A stretch of DNA of 64,000 bases from Diaminobutyricimonas sp. LJ205 (GTDB taxonomy: Bacteria; Actinomycetota; Actinomycetes; Actinomycetales; Microbacteriaceae): positions 3,158,609 to 3,222,608 of the forward strand of contig NZ_CP046619.1 in assembly GCF_009755725.1 (NCBI RefSeq). Direction: 5' to 3'. A program made the position numbers and the translations under genes. Below, piece after piece: positions 52,452-61,740 of this stretch. The notes beneath the pieces are model-generated. The model ran no database searches. It was given only the letters and a program-made list of their open reading frames with translations, and was not told the origin of the DNA. How positions within the stretch are numbered: position 1 is the stretch's first letter; each line of letters begins with the position of its first letter.

Positions 52452-54096
52452 CGTGGACGAGCCCTCCGGCGTCCGACGCGCGAGCGCGCTGCTGGCCTCC
52501 GGCTCGATGGTGTCGCGTGTGCTCGGCTTCGTCAGCGCCTTCCTGCTCGCGGCGACAATCGGCTCATTCGGTTCTGGCGCGAACATGTTCGCGATCGCGA
52601 ACGGCTTACCGAACAGCATCTACGCCATCATCGCCGGAGGTGTGCTGAGCGCGGTGCTGGTGCCCCAAATCGTGCGCGCCGGGCTGAACGCTGACGGCGG
52701 CGAGGCCTACATCAACAAGCTGCTGACCCTCGGCATCGTGATCTTCGCGATCGCCGCGATCGTGGCAACGCTGTGCGCGCCACTGCTGGTGCAGCTCTAC
52801 TCGCAGTCGGCCACCGGCGACACCGGCGGCATCAGCCAAGAGCAGTTCGCCCTGGCCACCGCGTTCGCCTATTGGTGCCTGCCGCAAGTCTTCTTCTATG
52901 CGCTGTACAGCCTGCTCGGCGAGGTGCTGAACGCTCGCAGCGTGTTCGGCCCGTTCACCTGGGCGCCCGCGCTGAACAATGTCGTCGCCATCGGCGGCAT
53001 CGTCGCGTTCGCGCTGCTGTACGGCGCCGGCCAGCAGTTGCATGAGGACGCCGCAACCTGGACGCCTGACCGGATTGCCCTCCTCGCCGGCAGTGCAACC
53101 CTTGGCATCGCCGCGCAGGCCCTGATCCTGTTCGCCTTCTGGCGCCGGGCCGGCCTGCGCTTCCGGCCCGACTTTCACTGGCGGGGGGTGGGACTCCGCC
53201 GGACCGGCAAGTCGGCGGCCTGGATCTTCGGCATGATCGTGGCCACGCAGGTAGCCGGGATCGTGCAGACCAACGTCGCCTCGCTCGCCGCCGCGGATAA
53301 TGACGCGGCATCCGTGGCGGTACTGCGCTACGCCTGGCTGATCTTCATGCTGCCGCACGGGATCATCACCGTCTCCATCGCCACCGCCTACTTCACCCGC
53401 ATGAACAAGCACGCCCGGGACGCCGACCTCGGATCGTTGCGCACGGATGTCGCGGCAACACTGCGCACCACCGGGCTGCTGTTGGTGTTCTCCTCGATCG
53501 GCTTGATGGCGATCGCGGCCCCGTTCGGCCGGATCTTCGCGCACAACTTCGCGGAGGCACAGTCGATCGCGGGAGTGCTCACCGCCTACCTGGTCGGCCT
53601 GCTGCCATTCAGCATTCTGTTCGTGCTGCAACGTGTGTTCTACTCGCTCGAAGACACCCGCACGCCGTTCTGGTGCACGCTCGTCCAGTCCGTACTCAAC
53701 GTGATCGGCTTCGTGCTGGTGCAGGAACTGCTGCCGCTCGATCAGCTCGCCATCGGCATTGCCGCGGTGGTGACCGTCTCCGGCACGGTGCAGGTAATCC
53801 TCATCGGGCTGCTGCTCGGCCGCCGCATCCCCGGCATGCCGGTCTGGCAGCTGCTGCGGGATCACCTGCTGTTCTTCGCCGCGATGATCCCGGCTGCCGC
53901 GGCCGGCGTCGGCGTGGTAACCCTGCTGGGAGGTTTCAGTCCGTCCGGCTTCGCGATGAGCGGTGTGCTGCCTGCCTTTGTCACCATCGCGGCCGCGGGC
54001 GCGGTTATGGCCGTCATCTACGGCGGCATCCTGCTGCTGTTCCGCAATCCTCACGCCAAGGACTTCCTGGCGCCGGTGCTCCGCCGCCTGCGCTGA
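52444..54096 (+). CDS. murJ: Lipid II flippase MurJ
   Basis: 550 residues with 14 helices. MATE-like MVF fold: RRASALLASGSMVSRVLGFVSAFLLAATIG, FAIANGLPNSIYAIIAGGVLSAVLVPQIV and later FSILFVLQRVFYSLEDTRTPFW are diagnostic. It moves lipid II across the membrane for peptidoglycan. Lacks the long cytoplasmic domain that mycobacterial MviN carries. Overlaps DUF6049 by 8 bp. Confidence 0.95.
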   Translation: MSDVDEPSGVRRASALLASGSMVSRVLGFVSAFLLAATIGSFGSGANMFAIANGLPNSIYAIIAGGVLSAVLVPQIVRAGLNADGGEAYINKLLTLGIVIFAIAAIVATLCAPLLVQLYSQSATGDTGGISQEQFALATAFAYWCLPQVFFYALYSLLGEVLNARSVFGPFTWAPALNNVVAIGGIVAFALLYGAGQQLHEDAATWTPDRIALLAGSATLGIAAQALILFAFWRRAGLRFRPDFHWRGVGLRRTGKSAAWIFGMIVATQVAGIVQTNVASLAAADNDAASVAVLRYAWLIFMLPHGIITVSIATAYFTRMNKHARDADLGSLRTDVAATLRTTGLLLVFSSIGLMAIAAPFGRIFAHNFAEAQSIAGVLTAYLVGLLPFSILFVLQRVFYSLEDTRTPFWCTLVQSVLNVIGFVLVQELLPLDQLAIGIAAVVTVSGTVQVILIGLLLGRRIPGMPVWQLLRDHLLFFAAMIPAAAAGVGVVTLLGGFSPSGFAMSGVLPAFVTIAAAGAVMAVIYGGILLLFRNPHAKDFLAPVLRRLR

Positions 54097-54156
54097 CTCA
54101 TGGAATAGTCGCCGGTTAGCATGTGTTGTACCGGCAAGACCCACGAAAGGTGCTCT

Positions 54157-55104
54157 GTGCGCAACGTCATCATCATCGGATCCGGCCCAGCCGGTTACAC
54201 CGCAGCAATCTATGCGGCCCGCGCGAACCTCGAACCCCTCGTCATCGCCAGTTCTGTTGAGCCTGGCGGCGAACTGATGAAGACAACGGATGTCGAGAAC
54301 TACCCGGGATTCCCCGAGGGCATTCTCGGACCCGACTTGATGACCAAGTTCCAGGAGCAGGCGGAACGATTCGGCGCCGAGGTGCTGCTGGATGACGTCG
54401 TCGCCGTGGAACTGAGCGGCGACGTGAAGCGAGTCACCGTCGGCAGCGGGGAGACCTTCGAAGCGCACTCGGTGATCTATGCCACCGGATCCGCCTACCG
54501 CAAGCTCGGCCTGCCCGAAGAGGACCAGTTCAGCGGTATGGGCGTCTCGTGGTGCGCCACCTGCGACGGCTTCTTCTTCAAGCAGAAGACCATCGCGGTC
54601 GTGGGCGGCGGAGACTCGGCGATGGAGGAGGCAACCTTCCTTACCAAGTTCGCCGACAAGGTCTACGTGATCCACCGCAAGGACAGTCTTCGCGCGTCGA
54701 AGACCATGCAGGACCGCGCCTTCGCGAACCCCAAGATCGAGTTCCTCTGGAACAAAGAGGTCAAGCACATCTACGGCGACGGCCTGGTCAACGGCGTCGG
54801 CCTGATCGACACCATTGATGGCAGCGAGACCACGCTGAACCTGGCCGGCCTGTTCATCGCGATCGGCGCCGACCCGCGCACCCACTTGGTGCACGGCCAG
54901 CTCGACCTCACCGACGCCGGCACCATCGCTGTCGAGGGTCGCTCATCGCGCACCAATCTGCCCGGTGTCTTCGCGGCAGGGGACGTGGTCGACCCGACCT
55001 ACCGGCAGGCAGTCACCGCCGCGGCATCAGGAACCGTCGCCGCACTCGATGCCGAGCACTACCTGGCCGCGCTTTCCGACGAAGTCGCTGCCGTCCACGC
55101 CTGA
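54157..55104 (+). CDS. trxB: Thioredoxin-disulfide reductase
   Basis: 315 residues from GTG 54157 (MRNVIIIGSGPAG); upstream in-frame ATG 54121 lacks family residues. FAD motif GSGPAGYTAAIYAARA, redox motif WCATCDG and NADPH site VVGGGDSAMEEA are in order. It reduces thioredoxin with NADPH. GAAAGGTG precedes the start, and trxA follows 24 bp later. Confidence 0.97.
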   Translation: MRNVIIIGSGPAGYTAAIYAARANLEPLVIASSVEPGGELMKTTDVENYPGFPEGILGPDLMTKFQEQAERFGAEVLLDDVVAVELSGDVKRVTVGSGETFEAHSVIYATGSAYRKLGLPEEDQFSGMGVSWCATCDGFFFKQKTIAVVGGGDSAMEEATFLTKFADKVYVIHRKDSLRASKTMQDRAFANPKIEFLWNKEVKHIYGDGLVNGVGLIDTIDGSETTLNLAGLFIAIGADPRTHLVHGQLDLTDAGTIAVEGRSSRTNLPGVFAAGDVVDPTYRQAVTAAASGTVAALDAEHYLAALSDEVAAVHA

Positions 55105-55128
55105 GCAGAGCACTACAGAAGGAGTTAC

Positions 55129-55455
55129 ATGTCCGCCGCAACCGCAGTCACCGACGCCACGTTCGAGGCCGAAGTCCTGAACTCTGAAACCCCGATCCTG
55201 GTTGACTTCTGGGCCGAGTGGTGTGGTCCGTGCCGCATGGTCTCGCCGATCCTCGACCAGATCGCCGCCGAGCACGCCGACAAGATCAAGATCGTCAAGC
55301 TCAACGTCGATGAGAACCCGGCGACCGCGATGAAGTACCAGATCACCTCGATCCCGGCGATGAAGGTCTACCGCGGGGGAGAGGTCGTCAAGACCGTCAT
55401 CGGAGCGAAGCCGAAGCACGCTCTGGAGGCCGATTTGGCCGAGTTCATCGGCTGA
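55129..55455 (+). CDS. trxA: Thioredoxin
   Basis: 108 residues with the redox site WCGPC and core VDFWAEWCGPCRMVSPIL. GAAGGAGTTAC precedes the ATG. Reduces protein disulfides with electrons from TrxB. Followed by a strong terminator. Confidence 0.98.
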   Translation: MSAATAVTDATFEAEVLNSETPILVDFWAEWCGPCRMVSPILDQIAAEHADKIKIVKLNVDENPATAMKYQITSIPAMKVYRGGEVVKTVIGAKPKHALEADLAEFIG

Positions 55456-55470
55456 CCAGCTCTCCGCACA

Positions 55471-55503
55471 CGAAGCCCGCCGACCCAGCGTCGGCGGGCT
55501 TCG
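55471..55503 (+). terminator. Terminator after trxA
   Basis: CGAAGCCCGCCGAC (55471-55484) and its perfect reverse complement (55490-55503) surround CCAGC. It ends the DUF6049-murJ-trxB-trxA run on the plus strand; the next bases TGATTCT are only weakly U-rich. Confidence 0.85.
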
Positions 55504-55554
55504 TGATTCTCGGGGCGTATTGTGGAAGCCACCTTCAGCGAACTGGAATTGTGC

Positions 55555-56865
55555 ATGACGACACCGGGTAGCCCTCAGGGCACCAATCTCGATCCGTGGT
55601 ACGACAGCTATGCCGACCGCACCGCCGGACTCTCCGCCTCCGCCGTTCGAGCCCTGTTCGCCGTCGCCTCCCGGCCCGAGGTCGTCTCGCTCGCCGGTGG
55701 CATGCCGTTCGTGTCCGCTCTGCCGAAGGAGCTCGTCAATGGCGCCCTTGAGCGGGTGATGCGTGATCACGGCCCGGTCGCCCTGCAGTACGGCTCCGGC
55801 CAGGGCACACCCGAGCTGCGCGAGCACATTCTCAAGGTGATGGCGACCGAGGGCATCCGGGGCAGTGTGGACGACGTGGTCGTCACCACGGGCTCCCAGC
55901 AGGCGCTCGACCTGGTCAGCCGGCTGTTCCTGAACCCGGGCGATGTAGTGCTGGCCGAGGCGCCCAGCTACGTCGGCGCGATCGGTGTTTTCCGCTCCTA
56001 CCAGGCTGAGATCAACCACGTCCCGATGGATGACGAGGGGATGATCCCCGCCGCGCTCAGTGAGGCGATCGTGCGCCTCCGCGCCGCTGGCAAGTCGATC
56101 AAGCTTCTGTACTTGATTCCCAACTTCCAGAACCCCACCGGCGTCACCCTGAGCTGGCAGCGCCGCCTCGAGATCATTGAGATCGCCAAGGCGAACAACG
56201 TGCTGATCATCGAGGACAACCCGTACGGCCTGCTCTACTTCGACCAGCCCGCGCCGCACGCGATGCGGTCGGTGGAAGAGGACGGCATTGTCTACCTGGG
56301 CTCGTTCTCCAAGACCTTCGCCCCGGGCTTCCGCGTCGGCTGGGCGCTCGCCCCGCACGGCATCCGCGAGAAGCTGATCCTCGCCAATGAGTCGGCGATC
56401 CTGTCCCCGAGTGCGTTCTCGCAGCTGGTGATCACCGAGTACCTGAACCAGGCGGACTGGAAGGGTCAGATCGACACTTTCCGCGGCTACTACCGGGAGC
56501 GTCGGGATGCCATGCTGCAGGCGCTCTCCGACTACCTGCCCGGCACCAGCTGGACCGTTCCGAACGGTGGCTTCTTCGTCTGGCTGACCATGGACGAGAA
56601 GCTCGATTCACAGGCGATGCTGCCCCGGGCGGTCAAGGAACTCGTGGCCTACACGCCCGGTACCGGCTTCTACGCGGACGGCAACGGCCGCAATCACATG
56701 CGCCTGTCGTTCTGCTACCCGACACCGGACTTCATCCGCGAGGGCGTTCGGAGGTTGTCCAACGTCATCGATGGCGAGCTCGAACTGCTCAACACCTTCT
56801 CGGCCGGGCCGCTGCCCGCGCAGGTCGACAGGGGCGTCATGAACCCGCCGGCGAACATCAGCTAG
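55555..56865 (+). CDS. PLP-dependent aminotransferase (LysN / MocR-like class I)
   Basis: 436 residues from ATG 55555 (MTTPGSPQGTN); GTG 55522 is an alternative and would be near-leaderless. Fold type I with LSAGGMPFVSALP-like VSLAGGMPFVSAL, GSQQALDLV, IPNFQNPTGVTLS, IIEDNPYGLLY and PLP lysine in GSFSKTFAPGFRVGW. Family is 2-aminoadipate or aromatic aminotransferase-like; donor unknown. It sits 7 bp before the Ddl-like gene, probably cotranscribed. Confidence 0.9.
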   Translation: MTTPGSPQGTNLDPWYDSYADRTAGLSASAVRALFAVASRPEVVSLAGGMPFVSALPKELVNGALERVMRDHGPVALQYGSGQGTPELREHILKVMATEGIRGSVDDVVVTTGSQQALDLVSRLFLNPGDVVLAEAPSYVGAIGVFRSYQAEINHVPMDDEGMIPAALSEAIVRLRAAGKSIKLLYLIPNFQNPTGVTLSWQRRLEIIEIAKANNVLIIEDNPYGLLYFDQPAPHAMRSVEEDGIVYLGSFSKTFAPGFRVGWALAPHGIREKLILANESAILSPSAFSQLVITEYLNQADWKGQIDTFRGYYRERRDAMLQALSDYLPGTSWTVPNGGFFVWLTMDEKLDSQAMLPRAVKELVAYTPGTGFYADGNGRNHMRLSFCYPTPDFIREGVRRLSNVIDGELELLNTFSAGPLPAQVDRGVMNPPANIS

Positions 56866-56871
56866 GAAACC

Positions 56872-57834
56872 ATGAATCGCAACGTGAACCGCGTGCTCGT
56901 ACTGGCCGGCGGCATCTCCCACGAGCGCGACGTATCGCTGCGCTCGGGACGTCGGGTGGCCGACTGCCTCTCGTCGCTGGGCTACGAAGTCGAGCTGCGT
57001 GATCCCGACGCATCCCTGCTGCCATATCTGGTCTCAAACCGTCCGGATGTCGTCTGGCCCGCCCTGCACGGTGCGAGCGGCGAGGATGGCGCACTGCGGG
57101 CGCTTCTCGACTTCGCCGGCATCCCGTATGTCGGATCGAATGCCGATTCGGCGCACCTGGCCTGGGATAAGCCCACCGGTAAGACCGTCGCCGGCCGTGC
57201 CGGAGTGACCACACCCGAGTCGATCACCCTGTCGCGCGACGCGTTCCGGGAGCTCGGTGCCGCCAGCGTGCTCGCCCTGGTCGGCGACCGGCTCGGCTTT
57301 CCGCTCGTCGTGAAGCCGGCCCGCGGCGGATCCGCGCAGGGCGTCACCATGGTCGACAACGAGATCGACCTGCCCCGCGCCATGGTTGATGCGTACACGT
57401 ATGGCGACGTCGCACTCATTGAACAGCGGATCATCGGCACCGAGGTCGCGATCGGCGTCATCGACACCGGCGACGGTCCGGTGACCCTGCCAGCAGTCGA
57501 GATCGAGCCGCTCAGCGGCGTTTACAGCTTCGAAGCGCGTTATAACGCGGGGGAGACCCGGTTCTACACGCCCGCTCGCATCGCTGACGACGTCGCTGCC
57601 ACCGCCGCGGACGCCGCCATCACCGCTCATGTCGCGCTCGGACTTCGGCATATCTCGCGGGTCGACCTGATCATCGATGCGGCCGGGACGCCCTGGTTCC
57701 TCGAGGCGAACGTGCTGCCGGGGCTGACCGAGACCTCGCTGCTTCCACAGGCCCTCGAGGCCGCCGGGCACGATCTCGGCTGGGTTTACGGTGCCCTCGC
57801 GGAGTCGGCGGTCACCGGAGTGCCCGCGAGCTGA
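56872..57834 (+). CDS. D-alanine-D-alanine ligase family protein
   Basis: 320 residues. ATP-grasp fold with VLVLAGGISHERDVSLRSGRRV, ALHGASGEDGALRALLDFAGIPYVGS, FPLVVKPARGGSAQGV and the metal-site EANVLPGLTETSLLP. It probably joins D-Ala dimers for peptidoglycan, but the length and context leave open a related dipeptide ligase. No second Ddl can be seen here. Confidence 0.85.
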   Translation: MNRNVNRVLVLAGGISHERDVSLRSGRRVADCLSSLGYEVELRDPDASLLPYLVSNRPDVVWPALHGASGEDGALRALLDFAGIPYVGSNADSAHLAWDKPTGKTVAGRAGVTTPESITLSRDAFRELGAASVLALVGDRLGFPLVVKPARGGSAQGVTMVDNEIDLPRAMVDAYTYGDVALIEQRIIGTEVAIGVIDTGDGPVTLPAVEIEPLSGVYSFEARYNAGETRFYTPARIADDVAATAADAAITAHVALGLRHISRVDLIIDAAGTPWFLEANVLPGLTETSLLPQALEAAGHDLGWVYGALAESAVTGVPAS

Positions 57835-57860
57835 GTTCGCTGGGCAGGGCCGCCCCGCGG

Positions 57861-57955
57861 GTCGAGTTCTTCGCTCGCGGTCGAGTTCTTGCTCGTGGCC
57901 GAGTTCTTTGCTCGTGGCCGAGTTCTTCGCTCGCGGGTTGAGTTCTTCGCGCGAG
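57861..57955 (+). repeat. Minisatellite, five units of about 19 bp
   Basis: Units begin GTCGAGTTCTTCGCTCGCG (57861), GTCGAGTTCTTGCTCGTG (57880), GCCGAGTTCTTTGCTCGTG (57898), GCCGAGTTCTTCGCTCGCG (57917) and a diverged fifth (57936). 18-20 bp each. The TCGAG start resembles the intergenic 14-mer family, and GGTCGAGCCTGTCGAGC follows at 57972. Confidence 0.85.
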
Positions 57956-58891
57956 GCGAGCCCTCCCCGTGGGTCGAGCCTGTCGAGCCCGGTCTGAGCA
58001 ACCTCTACTGGCGAATCCGGCCCCCGAACTTCCACATCTGGACACTTTGGGAACCCGAAAAGCAGGAAGTTCTGTCATTCGGGCGCCGAAACTCCTCCAT
58101 TTCGCGTCGATTGGCCGATTCATCCGTCAATTCGGATGCCGCACCCGATCCCGTCCGCCCCAAGACCAGCCCGTTTGTCATCAACAACGCGGGGTTCGGT
58201 TGACCGCGCGCACGTTTGAACCTGCGCTCGGTTGCAGAACCGCCGCGCAGTCGATGTCGATGTCGACGTCGGAGCCGGAGCGTCTCAATCTCCGGGCGTT
58301 CACTCGTCTCCGCGCGCGCGGATGAAAGTCGCAGCTCCCGCAATGGGCTGGCCGACGCGCAGGTCAAAGTTGCGGGCGCGGATGAACATTCCGCGGCGCC
58401 AGCAACTTTCTGGCGCGGGGGACATCACCCTTTGGGGACGGATGTCTCGATCGGCAGCGCGCGCGGGCGAGAGTTGCACACCCCACCTCTCCGACACGGA
58501 TACACCGAAGTGTGGGTACCTTCTTCTTGGACCTCGGTCGACGCATCGCTTGTCGTTTTGGGTGCTCGGAGGTCTCGGCAGGATCGACCCCCGGGGAAAC
58601 TTCCAGCACAGTCGTCGAGGCTCGACCGGCGCCGGGTCAAATTTGCGGGGGAGGGTCCGGCGGGCTCCACCGGCAGGGCGGGTCACCTTTCCGCTGGGTT
58701 TCCAGCGGGCCGGATCAGCGGCTCATCGTTTCACGTGAAACCAAAAAGACAGTCGCACAAAACCCGCCTCTGATCTGCGTTTTTGCGCAAAGACCGATTT
58801 GTAGCCCGCAACGTCGATTCGCCAACACGGCCCGACGGGCTATCCGCGTCGAACCACTCCTGGCGAGTTACAACCCGTTAACTGAGCTGAT
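57956..58891. other. Gene-free region between ddl-like and parB
   Basis: About 940 bp, with no frame of convincing coding character on either strand. Frames that are open are Arg/Ser-rich or run through the repeats. It holds one parS site (58728) and GC-rich low-order stretches with repeated CGCGGATGAA (58317, 58379). Probably decayed sequence or a spacer for segregation functions. Confidence 0.55.
58728..58741. promoter_or_regulatory. parS centromere site
   Basis: GTTTCACGTGAAAC core in the gap downstream of parB, 150 bp beyond its stop. Confidence 0.95.
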
Positions 58892-59851
58892 TCAGTTGAA
58901 CCCGGGCTCACCCAGTTCGCCGAGGATGCGATTCAGATCGCCGACCGATGCGAAATCAATGGTGATCGCGCCCTTTGTTGCTCCGAGGGTCACCTTCACG
59001 CGCGTGTTCAGTCGATCCCCAAGCCGGTCCGCGATCTCGTTCAGTTGACCCTGACGCGTACCGGCACTGGGTTTCGCCTTCTTCGGCTTGGGCGAGTTAC
59101 GCGTCGCGGCGGCCTCGGCGGCGCGCACCGACAAGTCCTCGTTGACGATCTTGTCGGCCAGATGCTCCATGGCCTCGGGCTCTCCCACCGAGAGGATCGC
59201 CCTGGCGTGACCAGCACTGAGCACACCGGCGGCGACACGCTTCTGCACTCCGGCCGGCAGCCGCAACAGGCGCAGGGTGTTGGTGATCTGTGGGCGGGAC
59301 CGGCCGATTCGCTGAGCGAGCTCGTCCTGGGTGATGCCGAAGTCGGCGAGCAGCTGCTGGTAGGCGGAAGCCTCTTCCAGCGGGTTGAGCTGGGCGCGGT
59401 GCAGGTTCTCGAGCAGCGCGTCCCGGAGCATGTCCTCGTCAGCGGTCTTCTTGATGACCGCGGGGATGCTGTCAAGGCCGAGAGCCTTGGTGGCCCGCAG
59501 CCGGCGCTCGCCCATGATCAGTTCATACTGGGGCGCTCCGTCCACGGCATCCGGAATCGGACGCACCACGATCGGCTGCAGGACGCCGATCTCGCGGATC
59601 GACACCATCAGCTCCTCGAGCTCCTCCTGGCGGAACTCGACGCGCGGCTGCTGCGCGTTCGGGACGATGTCGTTCGGGTTCAAGCTTGCGAGCTGAGCAC
59701 CGGGAACGGCGAGCAGGTTGTTATTGTCCTCTTCGACGACCACCGTGGGGGAGTGAGGGAAGAAGACGTCCACCGGACGTCCGGCGGACTGGTCCCCGGT
59801 CGGAATCAGGGCGCCGATGCCTCGGCCAAGTCCCGTGCGCTTTGCTGCCAT
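58892..59851 (-). CDS. parB: Chromosome partition protein ParB
   Basis: 319 residues. ParB N-terminal CTPase region GERRLRATKALGLDSIPAVI, HTH region NPLEEASAYQQLLADFGITQDELAQRIGRSRPQITNTLRLLRLP that reads parS, and C-terminal dimer domain with VTLGATKGAITIDF. Its ATG overlaps the parA stop by one base (TAATG). Confidence 0.97.
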   Translation of the reverse strand: MAAKRTGLGRGIGALIPTGDQSAGRPVDVFFPHSPTVVVEEDNNNLLAVPGAQLASLNPNDIVPNAQQPRVEFRQEELEELMVSIREIGVLQPIVVRPIPDAVDGAPQYELIMGERRLRATKALGLDSIPAVIKKTADEDMLRDALLENLHRAQLNPLEEASAYQQLLADFGITQDELAQRIGRSRPQITNTLRLLRLPAGVQKRVAAGVLSAGHARAILSVGEPEAMEHLADKIVNEDLSVRAAEAAATRNSPKPKKAKPSAGTRQGQLNEIADRLGDRLNTRVKVTLGATKGAITIDFASVGDLNRILGELGEPGFN

Positions 59852-60738
59852 TACTGTGGTGCTCCCCGTCGTGCGATCTCCGCCGCTGCCTCGAGGTAAG
59901 ACAGCGACCCTGCTGAGTTGGTGTCGTAGCTGATGACGCTCTGCCCGTAACTCGGGGCTTCAGAGATGCGCACCGACCGGGGGATGAGCGTATTGAGCAC
60001 CTGGTCGGGGAAGTGGTCGCGCACATCCTGGGCAACCTGGTTTGCCAGGTTGGTGCGGCCGTCGTACATCGTGAGCAGGATCGTGGACACCGACAGTTGC
60101 GGGTTGAGGTGCCGTTCGATCAGTTCGATGTTCTTGAGCAGCTGGCTCAGGCCCTCCAGTGCGTAGTACTCGCACTGGATCGGGATGAGCACCTCATGCG
60201 CGGCCACGAACGCGTTGATCGTAAGCAGTCCGAGCGAAGGTGGGCAGTCGATGAATACATAGTGGAACGGCTCCTCTGCCTCGCTGAGGAACTTGTCCAG
60301 CGCGGTGCGAAGCCGCTGCTCGCGCGCCACCAGGGAGACCAGTTCGATCTCGGCGCCGGCGAGGTGGATGGTGGCCGGAACGCAGAAGAGGTTCTCTGAT
60401 TCCGGGCTGGGCTTGATGACTTCAGCCATCTCGACATCGCCGACCAGCACGTCATAGACACTCACGACGTCGGAACGGTGGTCGACACCGAGCGCGGTGG
60501 AGGCGTTGCCCTGCGGATCCAGGTCGATCACGAGCACACGGGCGCCCGCACGGGCAAGCGCAGCGGCAAGGTTGACGGTGCTCGTCGTCTTACCGACGCC
60601 GCCCTTCTGGTTTGCCACGGTAAGGACGCGGGTAACGGCAGGGACCGGCAGGGGAGTGGAGGCGAGCTGGGTGCGACGACGGGTGATTTCGGCGATTTCC
60701 CGGGCGAGCGGGGTGGTTTCGTCGTACGCGCTGGTCAC
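59851..60738 (-). CDS. parA: Chromosome partition ATPase ParA
   Basis: 295 residues from GTG 60738 (MTSAYDETTPLARE); GGAGAAG lies about 12 bases upstream. The frame stays open to 60813, but that extra N-terminus would be MFHVKH... and VSRET, which are just the two parS sites read as codons. Deviant Walker A KGGVGKTTS, Walker A' region DPQGNAST and DCPPSLG are intact. Works with ParB to separate origins. Two parS sites lie in its leader. Confidence 0.96.
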   Translation of the reverse strand: MTSAYDETTPLAREIAEITRRRTQLASTPLPVPAVTRVLTVANQKGGVGKTTSTVNLAAALARAGARVLVIDLDPQGNASTALGVDHRSDVVSVYDVLVGDVEMAEVIKPSPESENLFCVPATIHLAGAEIELVSLVAREQRLRTALDKFLSEAEEPFHYVFIDCPPSLGLLTINAFVAAHEVLIPIQCEYYALEGLSQLLKNIELIERHLNPQLSVSTILLTMYDGRTNLANQVAQDVRDHFPDQVLNTLIPRSVRISEAPSYGQSVISYDTNSAGSLSYLEAAAEIARRGAPQ

Positions 60739-60760
60739 CAGGTGCTTCTCCGTTCGGAAT

Positions 60761-60774
60761 GTTTCACGTGAAAC
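60761..60774. promoter_or_regulatory. parS centromere site in parA leader
   Basis: GTTTCACGTGAAAC, 23 bp upstream of the parA start. Together with the site at 60798 it allows ParB binding over the parA promoter and possible autoregulation. Confidence 0.95.
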
Positions 60775-60797
60775 CATCCCGGTCCCACGGTGCCGAT

Positions 60798-60811
60798 GTT
60801 TCACGTGAAAC
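60798..60811. promoter_or_regulatory. parS centromere site (full 16-bp consensus)
   Basis: TGTTTCACGTGAAACA (60797-60812 with flanks), perfect 16-bp consensus, 37 bp from the previous site centre to centre, in the same leader. Confidence 0.96.
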
Positions 60812-60870
60812 ATCGCGCCTGTTCACTTGTGGCCGACGTGACGGCGGCCTGGAAACGAGTCCCGGGCGGT

Positions 60871-61503
60871 CTAGTCCACTGTAGCCCGAAAGACTCGCGT
60901 GACCTCCGGGACAAGCCCTTCGCCCAACACAAGAACTTCCGAATCGCGCAGACGGGCCTTGCGCATCACCTTGGTAGCGGCCTCGACCTCTTCCGTGACC
61001 TTGGCGCCCTTCATGAAAACCATCTGCCCGCCGCGGCGCAGCAGCGGAGCGGTGATCGGGATCAACTTGGAGAGCGCACTCACGGCGCGGGCCGTCACCT
61101 GATCCAACGGCGTCTCTAGCTTCGCCTCCTCGGCGCGGGCCCGCAGGACGGTGACGTTAGTCAGGTTGAGGGCGGATGCCTCGGAGCGCAACCAGTCCAC
61201 GCGGCGCTCCATCGGTTCAATGAGCACCATCGAGACATCCGGGCGGGCGATGGCGAGCACCAGCCCAGGCAATCCGGCGCCGCTACCGATATCTCCGACG
61301 ACCGCGCCCTCCCAGAGCAGGGGAGCGACCAGTCCGGAGTTCAGGATGTGTCGGGTCCACAGCCGCGGCGGTTCCAGTGGCCCGATGAGACCGAGCTCCT
61401 CGCCACGGCGCGCGAGATCAGCAGTGAAGGCACGGGCCAGTTCAATGCGGTCACCAAAGATGGCCTGCGCCGACGCTGGCTCTGTTTCGAGTTCGGGGAT
61501 CAC
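60871..61503 (-). CDS. rsmG: 16S rRNA m7G527 methyltransferase RsmG (GidB)
   Basis: 210 residues from GTG. SAM motif VVGDIGSGAGLPGLVLAIARPD and LWTRHILNSG N-terminal are family markers. Modifies 16S rRNA; loss gives low-level streptomycin resistance in other bacteria. Upstream of parA on the minus strand. Confidence 0.96.
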   Translation of the reverse strand: MIPELETEPASAQAIFGDRIELARAFTADLARRGEELGLIGPLEPPRLWTRHILNSGLVAPLLWEGAVVGDIGSGAGLPGLVLAIARPDVSMVLIEPMERRVDWLRSEASALNLTNVTVLRARAEEAKLETPLDQVTARAVSALSKLIPITAPLLRRGGQMVFMKGAKVTEEVEAATKVMRKARLRDSEVLVLGEGLVPEVTRVFRATVD

Positions 61504-61726
61504 ATCAACCTCGTCAACTTTTCGATTTCACGGCCAGAGGGGGAGGGCCGTCACGCCTGGCGACTGACTGGCGCAAAAGCCGCGGCGATCACCAAATATC
61601 GAAGCCTGCCGCGCTGGCCGTGGTTTCCGCCGATGGCGGGGGTATCGGCATCCGCCGTCGACGCAAACTCCGGCCATGGGCCACTAGCCGGAACCGGCGA
61701 AACCGGCGGCCGCACCAGAACCGAAT

Positions 61727-61740
61727 GTTTCACGTGAAAC
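61727..61740. promoter_or_regulatory. parS centromere site at jag stop
   Basis: GTTTCACGTGAAAC whose last base is the first base of the jag stop (CTA at 61740-61742 on plus). It lies in the 236-bp rsmG-jag gap, in which nothing else was recognised. Confidence 0.95.

Noticed and set aside
52606..54894. 762-codon minus-strand open frame opposite murJ and trxB
   Set aside because: Antisense to two certain genes; composition is His/Gln/Asp/Arg-rich as expected for reversed GC-rich codons.
57956..58891. Short open frames between the ddl-like gene and parB
   Set aside because: Composition is Arg/Ser-rich, they cross the minisatellite or parS site, and lack ribosome binding sites.
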